Shown here one piece after another: positions 5,413-6,337 of a stretch of DNA of 6,337 nt. The notes under the pieces are model-generated. The model did no database searches, was not told the DNA's origin, and was given only the letters and a program-made list of their open reading frames with translations. The stretch comes from Pseudomonadota bacterium. Its GTDB lineage: Bacteria > Pseudomonadota > Alphaproteobacteria > Rhizobiales > Kaistiaceae. The stretch spans positions 1 to 6,337 of the forward strand of contig JAEZEN010000010.1 of NCBI GenBank assembly GCA_023433185.1, written 5' to 3'. The translations under genes and the position numbers were made by a program. Position 1 is the stretch's first letter, and every line of letters begins with the position of its first letter.

Positions 5413-6337
5413 GCGGTCCCTCCCGTCCCGGCATTGAGGGCGACGATGACGCCCGCCCCGCGCGACGCCGCATAGAGCCGGCCGCCCAGTTCGGCGATCG
5501 CCGTGATCCCGTGGATGCCGCCGTCGGCCCGCGAATGGAACGTGGCCACGGGCCGCAGGTCGTGGTCGAGGCGCACAACGAGCCCGTAGGAGCGCGACGG
5601 CGCCCACGGCTTCATGATGCCCATCTGCCGGACGGAGCCGGCCTGCAGCGGCTCGGTGAGGCCGCGGCCGTCGCCGAAGTCGGGGCCGATCCATGCCTCC
5701 TGCGGAATCGTCGCCATCATGGCATGGCGATAGTCGTCCTCGCGCAGGACGAACTCGGTGAGCTGCCGGCGCGGCGCGAAGAGTGCGAGCCAGAGGCCGC
5801 CATCGCCGGCCGGTGCGAGCCGCGCTGGGTAGGCCGGCAGGTCCTCGAGCAGGCGTGTCCCGCCGGGCAGCCCGACGAGGCGGTGCCGCCAGCTCTCGGC
5901 CACGACCAGCCGCCCGCCCGCCACCGCGACGCCGTGGGGGAAGGCAATGCCGTCGGCCAGCACCTGCGGCACCCCGTCCAGCAGGCGGCAGGAGAGGAGG
6001 CGGCCGCTCGCGCCGTGGCTGATGAGGTCGCGCTTCCAGTCCGATCGGCGATGCGTCGTGGAGCCGATGGCGAGAAGGAGTTCCTCGTTGTCGCGGAAGA
6101 TGCCGGCGACGACGCAGCCGCGATCGGGTGCAGGGAGGTCGACCGCCTTCCAGGTGCCCGCGAGCGTGCCGACCATGACGCCGTGACCCTCGATGCCGAC
6201 CGCGATCGTCCCGTCCGGTGAGGCGGCGACCATGGTGAGCGGGCCCTCGAAGCGGCGGACCGCTTCCGCCGCGCCGGTGGCGGGATCGACGCGGTGAAGC
6301 GTGTCGCCGCTCGTCGCAAGCAATGCCTCGCCGGAGA
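5409..6337 (-). CDS. Strictosidine synthase / SMP-30-like beta-propeller protein (5' partial)
   Basis: Six-bladed beta-propeller family whose members include gluconolactonases, arylesterases and plant strictosidine synthases; bacterial members are generally thought to hydrolyse lactones or esters. Residues are counted from the TTG at 6323. Propeller strands begin at once (ATSGDTLHRVDPATG). The clearest match is to the Str_synth region: FPHGVAV (129-135), VAESWRHRL (141-149), LEDLPAYPARLAP and GGLWLAL. Later come SYGLVVRLD (245-253), HGITAIAELGGRLYAAS and a final IVAL strand. The frame is open to the right edge (SGEAL precedes the TTG) and no Shine-Dalgarno sequence can be judged, so the true start is probably outside the window and some tens of residues are missing. 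It is therefore impossible to say whether it has a signal peptide. Linkage to a sugar importer suggests lactone or ester hydrolysis in the same pathway. The fold assignment is good; catalytic activity is inferred. Confidence 0.8.
   Translation of the reverse strand, partial: SGEALLATSGDTLHRVDPATGAAEAVRRFEGPLTMVAASPDGTIAVGIEGHGVMVGTLAGTWKAVDLPAPDRGCVVAGIFRDNEELLLAIGSTTHRRSDWKRDLISHGASGRLLSCRLLDGVPQVLADGIAFPHGVAVAGGRLVVAESWRHRLVGLPGGTRLLEDLPAYPARLAPAGDGGLWLALFAPRRQLTEFVLREDDYRHAMMATIPQEAWIGPDFGDGRGLTEPLQAGSVRQMGIMKPWAPSRSYGLVVRLDHDLRPVATFHSRADGGIHGITAIAELGGRLYAASRGAGVIVALNAGTGGTA
5418..5424 (-). promoter_or_regulatory. Strong Shine-Dalgarno (GGGAGGG) for the ABC ATPase
   Basis: Minus-strand GGGAGGG (plus-strand CCCTCCC) holds a GGAGG core six bases before the ATG at 5412. 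It lies inside the last codons of the upstream gene. This site decides the ABC start and argues against the longer open frame that runs upstream to about 5694. Confidence 0.75.

Noticed and set aside
5413..5694. A longer N-terminus for the ABC ATPase reaching to about 5694
   Set aside because: The extra residues are Arg/Pro rich and out of frame over the propeller gene. The ATG at 5412 has a strong Shine-Dalgarno sequence and gives the normal family length.

Overview
The window is GC-rich DNA, almost fully coding, of the kind found in Alphaproteobacteria such as Rhizobiales or Rhodospirillales. That placement is an inference from base composition and gene families; nothing in the sequence fixes a genus. 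No rRNA, tRNA, CRISPR array, insertion sequence or phage gene is visible. No stretch of 300 bases lacks a gene. The six genes form two converging groups that meet with only 7 bp between their stop codons (3046-3052).

Left half, plus strand (1-3045): three genes in one apparent operon. They are a GT-B glycosyltransferase of the GT4 type (cut by the left edge), a class I SAM-dependent methyltransferase that overlaps it by 4 bases (GTGA), and a two-domain protein. That protein joins a short DUF4214-like N-terminal module to a PAPS-dependent sulfotransferase domain. Together they look like the end of a surface-glycan cluster that builds a glycan and decorates it with methyl and sulfate groups. 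The glycan itself cannot be identified from the sequence.

Right half, minus strand (6337-3053, transcribed right to left): three genes joined by 4-base stop/start overlaps. In order they are a strictosidine-synthase/SMP-30-like beta-propeller protein (cut by the right edge), an RbsA-type ATPase with two nucleotide-binding domains from a CUT2 sugar importer, and a DRE-TIM metallolyase of the HMG-CoA lyase family. The permease and periplasmic binding protein are not in the window and probably lie upstream, beyond base 6337. The set suggests uptake of a small carbohydrate-like molecule, possible lactone or ester hydrolysis, and a final carbon-carbon cleavage. The substrate is unknown.

Most worth a second look are the methyl/sulfo decoration cassette, the pairing of an HMG-CoA-lyase-like enzyme with a sugar importer, a changed conserved acidic position in that lyase, and an unusual first signature motif in the ABC protein. 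I see no convincing evidence of a wholly new class of system. The right-hand operon is the best candidate for an undescribed catabolic pathway.
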